Of a stretch of DNA of 35,037 bases, positions 9,851-16,801 are shown in pieces; within the stretch, counting starts at the first letter, position 1, and every line of letters starts with the position of its first letter. This DNA is from Sphingomonas sp. (GTDB lineage: Bacteria; Pseudomonadota; Alphaproteobacteria; Sphingomonadales; Sphingomonadaceae). The position numbers and the translations under genes were made by a program. The notes below the pieces were generated by a model that saw nothing but the letters and a program-made list of their open reading frames with translations, made no database searches and had not been told where the DNA came from. The DNA lies in the NCBI GenBank assembly GCA_013816595.1, contig JACDEB010000014.1, forward strand, positions 1 to 35,037, read 5' to 3'.

Positions 9851-12545
9851 CGCCTTGTCCTTTCACATCTTGCCACCGCTGAGCAATCCTGTGCCGCGCC
9901 ATATCGATCGCCGCAACCAGCGATTGCCAGTCGTCGAAGCCGCACAGGCTCGCCACCAGCCCGCGCGAAAGTTCGGCCGGTTCCATCGGTCCCGGAGCGA
10001 CCAGCCGGAGCACGACCAGGACCGCGCTCAACAGCCGCAAATCGGGATCGGCCTCGGCATCGATCAACCCCGCTTCGGCCAGTTCGGCAATGGCCACCTC
10101 GAGCCGCGGATCGAGGCCCTTGTGCCTGGTCAATTGAAGCGTGTGGACCGCGAATTCGAGGTCGACCAGTCCGCCGCTGCCAAGCTTTATGTCAAACGTG
10201 CCGGCAGGCGGTTTGTGCGCCGCCATGTCGGCCCGCATCTTCGCCGCCGCCGAGCGCACCTGCTTCGGATCCGACGGGGCCGTGAGGATCGCGCAAACCA
10301 GATCGCGCATCTTTTTGCGCGCCGCTGGCGATCCGGTCAGCGGCCGTGCCCGGCACAGCGCCATATGCTCCCACGTCCATGCTTCTTCGCGCTGGTAGGT
10401 TTCAAAGGCACTCACCGCGACCGCGAGCATGCCTTGGGCGCCTTGCGGGCGAAGGCGGGTATCGACATCGTAGAGCGGGCCGCTTGCGGTCGGGACTGCA
10501 AGCGCCGCCGAAACCCGGCTCGCCAGGCGATTGTAATAATCCGCCGCGGGCAGCGACTTGGCACCGGTCGAGGCGGCGCCGTCGGGCGCGTCGTAGAGAT
10601 AGATGAGGTCGAGGTCGGAGGCATTGGTCAGCGCCCGACCGCCCAATCGCCCGAGCGCCAGAACGATCAGCTCGCCGCCCGCGACGCGACCGTGGGATGC
10701 CTTGAATTCGCGCGCGGTCAAAGCGGACAATGCGACGATGGTCCCTTCGGCAAGGTCGCTATAGCCTTCGGCAATGGTGATCGGATCGCGGTAGCCGGCG
10801 ATCAGCTGAACGCCCAAAGCGAAGCGCCGTTCGCCGACCATCAACCGGATCCGCTCGAGCGCTTCGCCATAGGCCAGGCTCTTCGCCGCCGCCCCCAGAT
10901 TGGCCGCGGTCGCTTGGGCGTCGGGCGGCTCGGCGAAGCTCGACTGGTCGATCAAACCGTCGAGCAGGCCCGGGCGGCGGCCGACTTGCTCGGCCAGCGC
11001 CGGGGCATGGGCCAGGATCAGTGCCAGCGTGCTCGCCAGCCGCGGCTGCGCCTCGAGCAATCGGAACAGGTTCACGCCGCTCGACATCTTGTCGACGATG
11101 TCGGCGAAGCGATTGAGCGCATGGCCCTGGTCGGGGCTATCGGCGATCGCGCGCAGAAGCGTCGGAAGCATCGCTTCGAACGCGGTTCGGGCCGCTGGCG
11201 AGCGCAGCGACCGCGCCCTGCCCGATCGCCAGTCGCCGATCAGCCGGACGGCCTGACCGACATCGGCAAAGCGCATTGCAGCGACTTCGCGGGCAAGGAT
11301 ATCGGGATCGTTCGACAGGATTTCGCCGGCTTCAGTGACCAGCCCGTCAAAGGCTTCGCCGACCGCTTCCTGGTGCGGCGCAATCCAGCCGAGGAAGGCG
11401 GCGCCGTCGCCAAAGCCCGACAGCGCCGCGAGATTATCGATCTCCGCTCGATTGACCGGCAGGCGATGTTCCTGCTTGTCCTCGACCATCTGGATGCGGT
11501 GCTCGGCGGTGCGCAGGACCCGGTAGCCGGCGCCGATCGCATCGGCGACTGCGGGCTCGAGCCGTCCGCCCTTCGCCAGTGCATCGAGCGCATCGAGAGT
11601 TGCCGGAGCACGCAGTTCGGGTTCGCGGCCGCCATGGATCAATTGCTGGACCTGGGTGAAGAATTCGGCCTCGCGGATTCCGCCGCGCCCGCGCTTCAGG
11701 TCGAAACCGGGGCCAAATTGCTGGCCTTGAGCGAAATGGTCGCGGATCCTCAGGCTGATCGAGCGGATTTCCTCGATCGCTCCGAAATCGAGCGCCCGGC
11801 GCCAGATGAACGGCCGGATTTCGCCGAGGAACCGATTGCCCAGCGCCCGATCCCCGGCGGCGGCGCGGGCGCGGATGAACGCCGCCCGCTCCCACGACAG
11901 CGCCTGGCTTTCGTAATAGGAAATCGCCGCGTCGACGGGGAGGACGATCGGCGTCACTTCGGGTGACGGGCGAAGGCGCAAATCGACCCGCGCGACATAG
12001 CCGTCCTCGGTCCGTTGCTGGAGCAGTTCGACCAGCCGCCGGCCAACCCGAACCGCGGCTTCGCCCGGATCGTCGCGGTCGCGCCGCGCAAGGACCGCCG
12101 GGTCGAACAATAATTGTAGATCGACGTCGGACGAATAATTGAGCTCGCGGCTGCCCAATTTGCCCAAGGCGATGACCGCGAAACCGTCGGTGGTCGCGCC
12201 GGGCAGCCGCTCGTCGATCGCCAGCGCCAATGCGCGATCGATCGCCTGGTCGGCAAAGTCGCTGAGGACCGCCGTCACCCGCTCAAGCGGCAACTCTTCG
12301 CTAAGGTCGCCGAGCGCCACCGCAAGCGCGAGCGCGTGTCGCTGTCGGCGCAAGGCGACTGCAACCGGTTCGCCGCCGTCCGCGAGCGCAGCGGCAATCG
12401 CCGCTTCCGCCCCCTTGGCGACGAAAATGGCTCCAATCTGGTCGAATTTCTTCAATGCCTGAGCGAGGAACGGGCTATGCTTCGTAGCGCGTTCGACACT
12501 TTGTGCCCGTCGCGCTGTCGGCGAAATTTGCTGTGGCTCGCGCAT
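9840..12545 (-). CDS. glnE: Glutamine synthetase adenylyltransferase/adenylyl-removing enzyme
   Basis: Bifunctional GlnE, which adenylylates and deadenylylates glutamine synthetase in answer to PII signals. The 901-residue product has two nucleotidyltransferase domains: the N-terminal adenylyl-removing one with LGSRELNYSSDVDLQLLF, and the C-terminal adenylyl-transferring one with LGRLGGRALTNASDLDLIYLY, each carrying the D-x-D metal motif; a C-terminal helical bundle follows each. The ATG at 12543-12545 is chosen; a TTG 39 bases upstream (12584) is also in frame, and neither has a strong ribosome site. It overlaps bcp by 11 nt. A long open frame on the opposite strand is a codon shadow. Confidence 0.96.
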   Translation of the reverse strand: MREPQQISPTARRAQSVERATKHSPFLAQALKKFDQIGAIFVAKGAEAAIAAALADGGEPVAVALRRQRHALALAVALGDLSEELPLERVTAVLSDFADQAIDRALALAIDERLPGATTDGFAVIALGKLGSRELNYSSDVDLQLLFDPAVLARRDRDDPGEAAVRVGRRLVELLQQRTEDGYVARVDLRLRPSPEVTPIVLPVDAAISYYESQALSWERAAFIRARAAAGDRALGNRFLGEIRPFIWRRALDFGAIEEIRSISLRIRDHFAQGQQFGPGFDLKRGRGGIREAEFFTQVQQLIHGGREPELRAPATLDALDALAKGGRLEPAVADAIGAGYRVLRTAEHRIQMVEDKQEHRLPVNRAEIDNLAALSGFGDGAAFLGWIAPHQEAVGEAFDGLVTEAGEILSNDPDILAREVAAMRFADVGQAVRLIGDWRSGRARSLRSPAARTAFEAMLPTLLRAIADSPDQGHALNRFADIVDKMSSGVNLFRLLEAQPRLASTLALILAHAPALAEQVGRRPGLLDGLIDQSSFAEPPDAQATAANLGAAAKSLAYGEALERIRLMVGERRFALGVQLIAGYRDPITIAEGYSDLAEGTIVALSALTAREFKASHGRVAGGELIVLALGRLGGRALTNASDLDLIYLYDAPDGAASTGAKSLPAADYYNRLASRVSAALAVPTASGPLYDVDTRLRPQGAQGMLAVAVSAFETYQREEAWTWEHMALCRARPLTGSPAARKKMRDLVCAILTAPSDPKQVRSAAAKMRADMAAHKPPAGTFDIKLGSGGLVDLEFAVHTLQLTRHKGLDPRLEVAIAELAEAGLIDAEADPDLRLLSAVLVVLRLVAPGPMEPAELSRGLVASLCGFDDWQSLVAAIDMARHRIAQRWQDVKGQGDDR

Positions 12546-12580
12546 CAGCGGCTCATGTTGGGGAGCGGCGAATTTTTCAA

Positions 12581-12606
12581 GCAACTTCCGGGCCGGTCGA
12601 TGCGTT
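12581..12606 (+). promoter_or_regulatory. Possible EcfG-type promoter for the NepR-like gene (one mismatch)
   Basis: GCAAC-N17-CGTT, one base off the EcfG consensus GGAAC-N16/17-CGTT. The -10 element ends only about ten bases before the ATG at 12617, so the transcript would be leaderless or nearly so, and the AGGA there would not be transcribed. A perfect-hexamer alternative at 12467-12493 has an N18 spacer. Weak on sequence; supported mainly by location. Confidence 0.3.
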
Positions 12607-12616
12607 AGGAATCATG

Positions 12617-12796
12617 ATGTACGACGAACATTCTTCTGAACCGGGCGAAATTCCGTCGCTTGATCGCGAGATCATCCGAGTCGATTTCCCGCTTGCCAAT
12701 GCCGGAATTGCGGCCGCGCTCCGGCGTGCCTTCCAGGCCGCTGCCGATGAGCCGACCGACCGCGATTTCGAATCCTTGCTGCGCCGCCTCAACTAA
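12617..12796 (+). CDS. Small NepR-like protein, candidate second anti-sigma factor
   Basis: A 59-residue protein. Its C-terminal part, ALRRAFQAAADEPTDRDF followed by ESLLRRLN (about 35-59), aligns without gaps to NepR at 14870 (ALRTVYDDTLRESVPDEF then TDLLGKLD), and both proteins stop right after this motif. The pattern LR-x2-(Y/F)-x5-E-P-x4-F-x2-LL-x2-L is the NepR signature that forms the two helices wrapping EcfG or the sigma-like domain of PhyR. The first 30 residues are polar and unrelated. The ATG at 12617 follows AGGA by six bases; ATG 12614 is an alternative. It is convergent with ecfG (14-base gap). A NepR paralog is inferred, not proven; chance similarity in so short a protein is possible. 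Confidence 0.62.
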   Translation: MYDEHSSEPGEIPSLDREIIRVDFPLANAGIAAALRRAFQAAADEPTDRDFESLLRRLN

Positions 12797-12810
12797 ACCG
12801 GCTGTACAGA

Positions 12811-13458
12811 CTACCTAGGCTGGTGATCGCGGCTTAATTCTTCGACTTGCCCCATGATCGTTTGAAGCGCCGATTTGTTCGGGTCGGTCTTGTGCAGTCG
12901 CCGTGACGGCAAATCCCCGCCCGAGAGCAATTGTTCGAGCGCCACCCGGCCGCGCGCCACGCGGCTTTTGATCGTGCCGACGGCGCAATCGCAAATCGCC
13001 GCCGCTTCTTCATAGGCAAATCCGCCCGCACCAACGAGGATCAGCGCCTCGCGCTGCGGCTGCGGCAAATGCATGAGCGCGCGCTGCATATCCGATAATT
13101 CGATATGGCGGTCTTGGCTGGCGGGCGCGGAAAGGATTTTCGCGGCGGTGATCTCGTCCCATTCACCCTTAAAGCGGGCGCGGCGCATCTGGCTGAGGAA
13201 CAGGTTTCTAAGGATAATAAAGGTCCAGGCGCGCATGTTGGTCCCGGCCTGGAACCGCAATCGCGCGGCCCACGCCTTGAGCAGCGTTTCCTGAACCAGA
13301 TCGTCGGCCAGGTCGCGGCTTCCCGATAACGACCGGCCAAAGGCGCGCAGATGCGGAATTACCGCCGCCAGCTGTTCCTTGAATTCAGGATCGGACAGCG
13401 GGACGTGTTCAACCGGTTCAATCTCGGCTTCGTCGTCGTTTTCCAGCTCGTCAGCCAA
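12811..13458 (-). CDS. ecfG: General stress response ECF sigma factor EcfG
   Basis: ECF-type sigma factor of the EcfG (ECF15) group, the output of the alphaproteobacterial general stress response. Region sigma-2 spans about 30-100 (DLADDLVQETLLKAWAARLR, then MRAWTFIILRNLFLSQ) and region sigma-4 about 125-185 (LPQPQREALILVGAGGFAYE, then CAVGTIKSRVARGR as the DNA-recognition helix). An acidic N-terminus and a 30-residue C-terminal tail flank them. I prefer the TTG at 13458 (215 residues) because GGGGTGGA lies eight bases upstream; the ATG at 13494 lacks a ribosome site and adds a Cys-rich segment. It sits 90 bases behind the small membrane protein gene, probably on one transcript from the EcfG promoter at 13741-13765. 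Confidence 0.93.
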   Translation of the reverse strand: MADELENDDEAEIEPVEHVPLSDPEFKEQLAAVIPHLRAFGRSLSGSRDLADDLVQETLLKAWAARLRFQAGTNMRAWTFIILRNLFLSQMRRARFKGEWDEITAAKILSAPASQDRHIELSDMQRALMHLPQPQREALILVGAGGFAYEEAAAICDCAVGTIKSRVARGRVALEQLLSGGDLPSRRLHKTDPNKSALQTIMGQVEELSRDHQPR

Positions 13459-13548
13459 ATTGAAGATCCACCCCTGACACTTGACACACGCCATTACGCG
13501 TCACGCTTTGATCGCGCATGAACGGCAATAGGATTGAAACCTAGTGGC

Positions 13549-13704
13549 TTAGGCCCTGGTTACCAAGATGATGATGATAAATAAAATCACCACCAGCGCT
13601 GTACCGATGCCCAGAACATAGCGCGCGACCCCCGGGGTCGACCCCGCCCGAGCCTCGGTCGTGGTCTCGTGAATCTGCTTTTCGTTCTGATTCTGTTCGG
13701 TCAT
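13549..13704 (-). CDS. 51-residue single-pass membrane protein in the stress locus
   Basis: A small reading frame of 51 codons. Residues 1-25 are polar (MTEQNQNEKQIHETTTEARA at the start); residues about 28-49 are one hydrophobic helix rich in Val, Leu and Ile, ending TRA. It would be a one-TM inner-membrane protein with a cytoplasmic or periplasmic N-tail. I know no family for it. It lies between phyR and ecfG on their strand, and a perfect EcfG promoter (13741-13765) ends 37 bases before its ATG, so it should be among the most direct stress-induced genes. The ribosome site is weak. It could modulate a membrane sensor or be a short stress peptide; that is speculation. Clean composition and promoter position argue that it is real. 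Confidence 0.7.
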   Translation of the reverse strand: MTEQNQNEKQIHETTTEARAGSTPGVARYVLGIGTALVVILFIIIILVTRA

Positions 13705-13740
13705 GTCATTTTCGCTGCGAAACGTGTTGTTCGGTCGGCC

Positions 13741-13765
13741 AACGCGGCTGAAGATGACCTGTTCC
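13741..13765 (-). promoter_or_regulatory. EcfG-dependent promoter (perfect consensus)
   Basis: On the minus strand GGAAC (13765-13761), a 16-base spacer, and CGTT (13744-13741) match the EcfG consensus GGAAC-N16/17-CGTT exactly. The expected start site is near 13733, giving a leader of about 30 bases to the small membrane protein at 13704 and then ecfG. It lies just past the phyR stop. This implies positive autoregulation of ecfG, as known in other alphaproteobacteria. Confidence 0.82.
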
Positions 13766-13772
13766 GCCTCGA

Positions 13773-14573
13773 TTAGCCGGCCGGAACCGTCGCAGCGTCA
13801 AAAAACAGGGCCTGGGCAATAGCCGCTTTGACGGTCGAGCGCTGGAACGGCTTGGTGATCAGGAACGTCGGCTCGGGCCGGGTGCCGGTCAACAAACGCT
13901 CGGGGAAGGCGGTGATGAAGATCACCGGCACTGAAAATTCCGCGAGGATGTCCTTAACCGCGTCGATCCCGCTAGAATCGTCAGCCAGCTGGATATCGGC
14001 GAGGACCAGTCCCGGCGGGCTCTGGCGGGCTTGCGCGACCGCTTCGTCGCGAGTCACCGCAACGCCGGTAACATTATGGCCGAGATCGCGGACGATGGTT
14101 TCGATATCCATGGCGATGATCGGTTCGTCTTCAATGATCAGCACGTCGGCATGGGTCTGGCGTTCGATTTCCTCAAGCGCTTCGGCAACCAGCGATTCCA
14201 CATCCTGCGGACTCGCGCTGATAAGATAGGCAGTGTCGTCGGACGAAAAGCCCTCGAGCGAGGTCAGAAGCAAAGCTTGGCGCGACAATGGCGTGATTCG
14301 CGACAGGCGCGCATGGGCGATGTTTTCGGCACCGATCGCGCCACTGCCAGGCTCCTCGCCTTCTTCGATATTGGCTGTCGACCAGATGGCATGAAACGTC
14401 TTGTAGAGGCCAAGGCGGGCATCGACGTCGCGCGGGAATTCGTCGGGCTGGGCGACAATCGCCTCGAGCGTTGCACGAACGAATGCATCGCCATGGGTCT
14501 GGCTGCCGGTCAAAGCGCGCGCGTAGCGACGCAAGAAAGGCAGATGCGGGGCTAGTTCCTGGCCAAGCGACAT
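13773..14573 (-). CDS. phyR: Stress response anti-anti-sigma regulator PhyR
   Basis: PhyR controls the general stress response by partner switching: once phosphorylated, its sigma-like domain binds NepR and frees EcfG. The 266-residue product has the N-terminal sigma-like domain (about 1-135), with LAPHLPFLRRYARALTGSQ for sigma-2 and LSRQALLLTSLEGFSSDD for sigma-4. The C-terminal receiver (about 142-262) has acidic Glu148/Asp149, the phospho-acceptor Asp193 in LVLADIQL, Thr221 and Lys241; ITAFPERLLTG and ITKPF are typical of PhyR receivers. The ATG at 14571-14573 fits the conserved N-terminus. It is divergent from nepR-phyP and upstream of the small membrane protein and ecfG. Confidence 0.97.
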   Translation of the reverse strand: MSLGQELAPHLPFLRRYARALTGSQTHGDAFVRATLEAIVAQPDEFPRDVDARLGLYKTFHAIWSTANIEEGEEPGSGAIGAENIAHARLSRITPLSRQALLLTSLEGFSSDDTAYLISASPQDVESLVAEALEEIERQTHADVLIIEDEPIIAMDIETIVRDLGHNVTGVAVTRDEAVAQARQSPPGLVLADIQLADDSSGIDAVKDILAEFSVPVIFITAFPERLLTGTRPEPTFLITKPFQRSTVKAAIAQALFFDAATVPAG

Positions 14574-14695
14574 AAGGGAAAGGACTCCGTGGATGACGAT
14601 TTGAGCTGTCTTTGACGGGCGGCTTAGTCCCTTGCAACCCCAAGCGCCAAACTGTTGCCTGGATTCAACCGTCGCCAACTTAATCGATTGTCAGT

Positions 14696-14720
14696 GGAAC
14701 AAAGCTGTGCCCCTTTGGTT
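14696..14720 (+). promoter_or_regulatory. EcfG-type promoter upstream of nepR-phyP
   Basis: GGAAC at 14696-14700, 16 bases, then GGTT at 14717-14720: one mismatch at the weakest position of the -10 element (consensus CGTT). It would give nepR a leader of about 140 bases. The direction and location fit autoregulation of the anti-sigma factor. Confidence 0.65.
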
Positions 14721-14856
14721 TCCTCGCTGGACCAGCTCCGGCCCACGGGGTCGGACTGCGAAGTCATAACACGCGCCTCACGGATGTTGTTTAGCCATGT
14801 GAACGGCCGTTGCGCGCCAAGGAAGTTTGAGTATGACGCGCGTTCTTTTCGGGACT

Positions 14857-14862
14857 GGGGGA
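14857..14862 (+). promoter_or_regulatory. Ribosome binding site for the nepR TTG start
   Basis: GGGGGA seven bases before the TTG at 14870. The frame is closed by a TGA at 14834, and no ATG lies before codon 24, so TTG is the likely start. Its run of G is complementary to the C-rich loops of the RNA at 16700-16801. Confidence 0.6.
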
Positions 14863-14869
14863 CGAGAGG

Positions 14870-15061
14870 TTGAGTGCCAAAAAGCAAAGCAAGTCCGACA
14901 AAGAGGGCGCCGCCACTCCGCCGCCACCACCGCCGCCCATGGACAGGAATAAAAAAGGACGCAGCAGCGATCTCGGTCGTGCGTTGCGCACGGTCTATGA
15001 CGACACGCTGCGCGAATCGGTTCCCGACGAGTTCACGGATCTTCTCGGCAAGCTCGACTGA
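14870..15061 (+). CDS. nepR: Anti-sigma factor NepR
   Basis: NepR holds EcfG inactive until phosphorylated PhyR takes it away. The 63-residue product has a charged N-terminus, a run of seven prolines (about 17-23), and the NepR core LGRALRTVYDDTLRESVPDE followed by FTDLLGKLD at the C-terminus. The TTG start is set by GGGGGA at 14857-14862. It is 21 bases upstream of the phyP-like gene and divergent from phyR, the usual GSR arrangement in sphingomonads. The core motif has Ser where most NepR proteins have the Pro of E-P. Confidence 0.92.
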   Translation: MSAKKQSKSDKEGAATPPPPPPPMDRNKKGRSSDLGRALRTVYDDTLRESVPDEFTDLLGKLD

Positions 15062-15082
15062 GTTTCGCGATCGAACAGCGCC

Positions 15083-16615
15083 GTGAGCGTCGCCAGCCGT
15101 TTTGAAGGTCTGCCGACCGCTGCCAAGCTGCTGATCATTCTGTCGCTGGTGATGCTGCCGATCGGCATTGTCCTAACGGCGCTCGGGTCGGCCGGGATCA
15201 ATGAAGCCAAAACGGCACAGCGCGATCGCGCCAATGACCAGGGCAGGCTGACCGCAAAGGCGATCGAAAGTCTGCTCGCGCGCAACGCGCTTGCGCTTCG
15301 CGTCGCCGCCAACGGAGCGATGGTCAACGGCACCGCCCAGGCGTGCGAGGAAGCGCGGCAATCGCTGTCGATTGCACCCGCATTGGCACAGAATTTCGAG
15401 CTTGATACCGTCGAGGGAATGAAAATCTGTTCGGTCGGAACACCGATCGACACCGGTCGAATGCCACTGGTCGCCCCCGGTGACGTCAAGGTTGCGATTG
15501 CTCCCGACGCCCATGCCGTCGCCATCCGCATGGGCGTAATCGGCGGGATGGCGACGGGTGTCGTGCCGATCGAAGAGATCAAGGCGGCGGCTCGTGAAGC
15601 CGGAACGACGTTCGATTCGCTGTCGATTAGTGGTCAGGGCACCAGCGAGCCGCTGGCGATCCAGGCCGCTCCCATTGGGCGGAGGCTTTACTATAGCGAA
15701 TGGCCGCTTGGTACGCGCCAGGTCATCGCCCGGGTTGGCACGCGCGATTCCACCCTTGCGGTTCCCGAGCGCCTGCTTCTTCTGCTGCCGTTGTTGATGT
15801 GGATCGCGGCGGCATTGATCACCTGGCTCCTTGTCACCCGACTGCTCATTCGACCGCTGCGCCGGCTGGAGCGGGCGATCAGCGATTTCCGGCCCGGCGA
15901 GACCGAGCTCGACCTTCCGGATCGGCTTGGTCCTTCGGCCGAAATCCAGCAATTGCGCGAGAGTTTCGGCCGGGCGATCTCGCGCATCGACGATAGCGAC
16001 CGCGAAATGACCAATGCGCTTGAAGGTCAGCGGCGGCTGGTTCGTGAAGTCCACCACCGCGTGAAGAACAACCTCCAGGTCGTTGCCTCGCTGCTCAACA
16101 TCCACGGCCGCAATGCCGAATCCGTCGAAGCGCGCTCCGCCTATCTGGCGATCGGCCGCCGGGTCGGGGCGCTGTCGGTGGTCCACCGCAACCACTTCGC
16201 GGAGATGGAAGAGAATCGCGGCATCGCCCTTCGCCCATTATTGTCCGAGCTTGCCGCCGAACTGCGCTCAAGCGCGCCTGACAATGCCCGCGCACTGGTC
16301 ATCGAGCTCGACGTCGATACCGTTCACACCACCCAGGATGTGGCGGTCGCGATCGCCTTCCTGGTAACTGAAATCGTCGAATATGCGATGCTTCATTGCC
16401 CGGGCGAGTCGGTTGAAATCTCGCTTCGAAGGACCAGCGAACTGACTGCTCGATTGTCGCTTGGCAACCAGGCCCTCAATCCGGCCGAGGACGGCGAAAA
16501 GGAAAAGGTCCAGTTCGAGCGAATCGTCGCTGGTCTGGCCAAGCAATTGCGCTCGACCCTGGAGCGGAAATTAGGACGCTACAGCGTCGAGCTGCCGATT
16601 TTTCCGCCAAAATAA
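15083..16615 (+). CDS. phyP: PhyP-like HisKA_2 regulator with degenerate ATPase domain
   Basis: A 510-residue membrane protein built like a sensor kinase. TM1 is about 15-36, an extracytoplasmic sensor region about 40-225, TM2 about 230-255, then a HAMP-like linker and a HisKA_2 domain with REVHHRVKNNLQVVASLLN (His324/325). The following ATP-binding domain is degenerate: the N-box position reads FLVTEIVEYA (Glu430 where Asn is expected), and no D-x-G-x-G or Gly-rich lid is visible in the last 80 residues. In Sphingomonas melonis Fr1 the gene in this place, PhyP, is a negative regulator that acts as a phosphatase of PhyR; missing ATPase motifs fit that. It starts with GTG 21 bases after nepR. 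A kinase for PhyR must be elsewhere. Confidence 0.85.
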   Translation: MSVASRFEGLPTAAKLLIILSLVMLPIGIVLTALGSAGINEAKTAQRDRANDQGRLTAKAIESLLARNALALRVAANGAMVNGTAQACEEARQSLSIAPALAQNFELDTVEGMKICSVGTPIDTGRMPLVAPGDVKVAIAPDAHAVAIRMGVIGGMATGVVPIEEIKAAAREAGTTFDSLSISGQGTSEPLAIQAAPIGRRLYYSEWPLGTRQVIARVGTRDSTLAVPERLLLLLPLLMWIAAALITWLLVTRLLIRPLRRLERAISDFRPGETELDLPDRLGPSAEIQQLRESFGRAISRIDDSDREMTNALEGQRRLVREVHHRVKNNLQVVASLLNIHGRNAESVEARSAYLAIGRRVGALSVVHRNHFAEMEENRGIALRPLLSELAAELRSSAPDNARALVIELDVDTVHTTQDVAVAIAFLVTEIVEYAMLHCPGESVEISLRRTSELTARLSLGNQALNPAEDGEKEKVQFERIVAGLAKQLRSTLERKLGRYSVELPIFPPK

Positions 16616-16631
16616 CCGCGGATTTTCGCGG
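16616..16631 (+). terminator. Weak hairpin directly after phyP
   Basis: A 5-bp GC stem (16616-16620 with 16627-16631) with loop GATTTT starts right after the TAA, followed by TCGTTTC. It may attenuate read-through into the small RNA gene; the stem is short. Confidence 0.35.
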
Positions 16632-16667
16632 TCGTTTCGGTCCTGGCAAAAAAACTTCCGATTGCTT

Positions 16668-16693
16668 GGAACCGGGTTCGACGTTGCGACGTT
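16668..16693 (+). promoter_or_regulatory. EcfG-dependent promoter of the candidate small RNA (perfect consensus)
   Basis: GGAAC (16668-16672), 17 bases, CGTT (16690-16693) fits GGAAC-N16/17-CGTT exactly. No reading frame follows it on the plus strand before the terminator at 16747-16801, so the transcript would be a short RNA starting near 16700. Confidence 0.82.
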
Positions 16694-16699
16694 TTACTA

Positions 16700-16801
16700 T
16701 TCGGATAGCGAATTTATGCCCCCCCGCTCTCGCTATCCGACAATATGGGCCCGGAACCGCTACCCTCCCCCCCGGTAGCGCTTCCGGGCCCCTCATTTTT
16801 T
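16700..16801 (+). ncRNA. Candidate EcfG-controlled small RNA with two C-rich hairpin loops
   Basis: A transcript of about 100 nt is predicted from the EcfG promoter to the T-tract. Hairpin 1: 16701-16711 pairs perfectly (11 bp) with 16730-16740; its 18-nt loop holds seven C in a row (16719-16725). Hairpin 2: 16747-16764 pairs with 16774-16791 (17 of 18 positions, one C-C mismatch); its loop CTCCCCCCC holds another run of seven C. TCATTTTTT follows. Exposed C-rich loops usually pair with Shine-Dalgarno sequences. The Caulobacter GSR sRNA GsrN also has a sigma-T/EcfG promoter and a C-rich loop that binds katG mRNA, so this may be a functional counterpart; homology is not shown. There is no plausible ORF inside. 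Confidence 0.78.
16747..16801 (+). terminator. Intrinsic terminator forming the 3' hairpin of the small RNA
   Basis: A stem of 17 pairs with one mismatch, a 9-nt C-rich loop, and six T at 16796-16801. It ends the plus-strand transcript exactly at the tatC stop codon. On the minus strand the same hairpin could close tatC, but no T-tract follows there. Confidence 0.85.

Larger units (their letters stand above)
14574..14869. other. Divergent phyR/nepR intergenic region
   Basis: 296 bases without a convincing gene. It holds an EcfG-type promoter facing nepR (14696-14720) and a weaker match, GGAAG-N15-CGTT, at 14821-14844, which is better placed for a short nepR leader. I found no EcfG consensus facing phyR, so phyR may use a housekeeping promoter. 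Confidence 0.6.

Noticed and set aside
9792-11966. 724-codon open frame on the plus strand opposite glnE
   Set aside because: It is the antisense shadow of glnE; the translation is Arg/Gln/Asp-rich with no domain, as expected from GC-rich codon bias.
12459-13494. ATG start for ecfG at 13494
   Set aside because: No ribosome site; it adds a Cys-containing segment atypical of the family. TTG 13458 has a good site. Not fully excluded.
13847-13870. GGAAC-N17-CGTC on the plus strand inside phyR
   Set aside because: The -10 element misses the conserved final T, and it points against phyR with no gene to drive.
14655-14873. 72-codon frame in the phyR/nepR gap
   Set aside because: No ribosome site, unlikely composition, and it overlaps the EcfG promoter of nepR.
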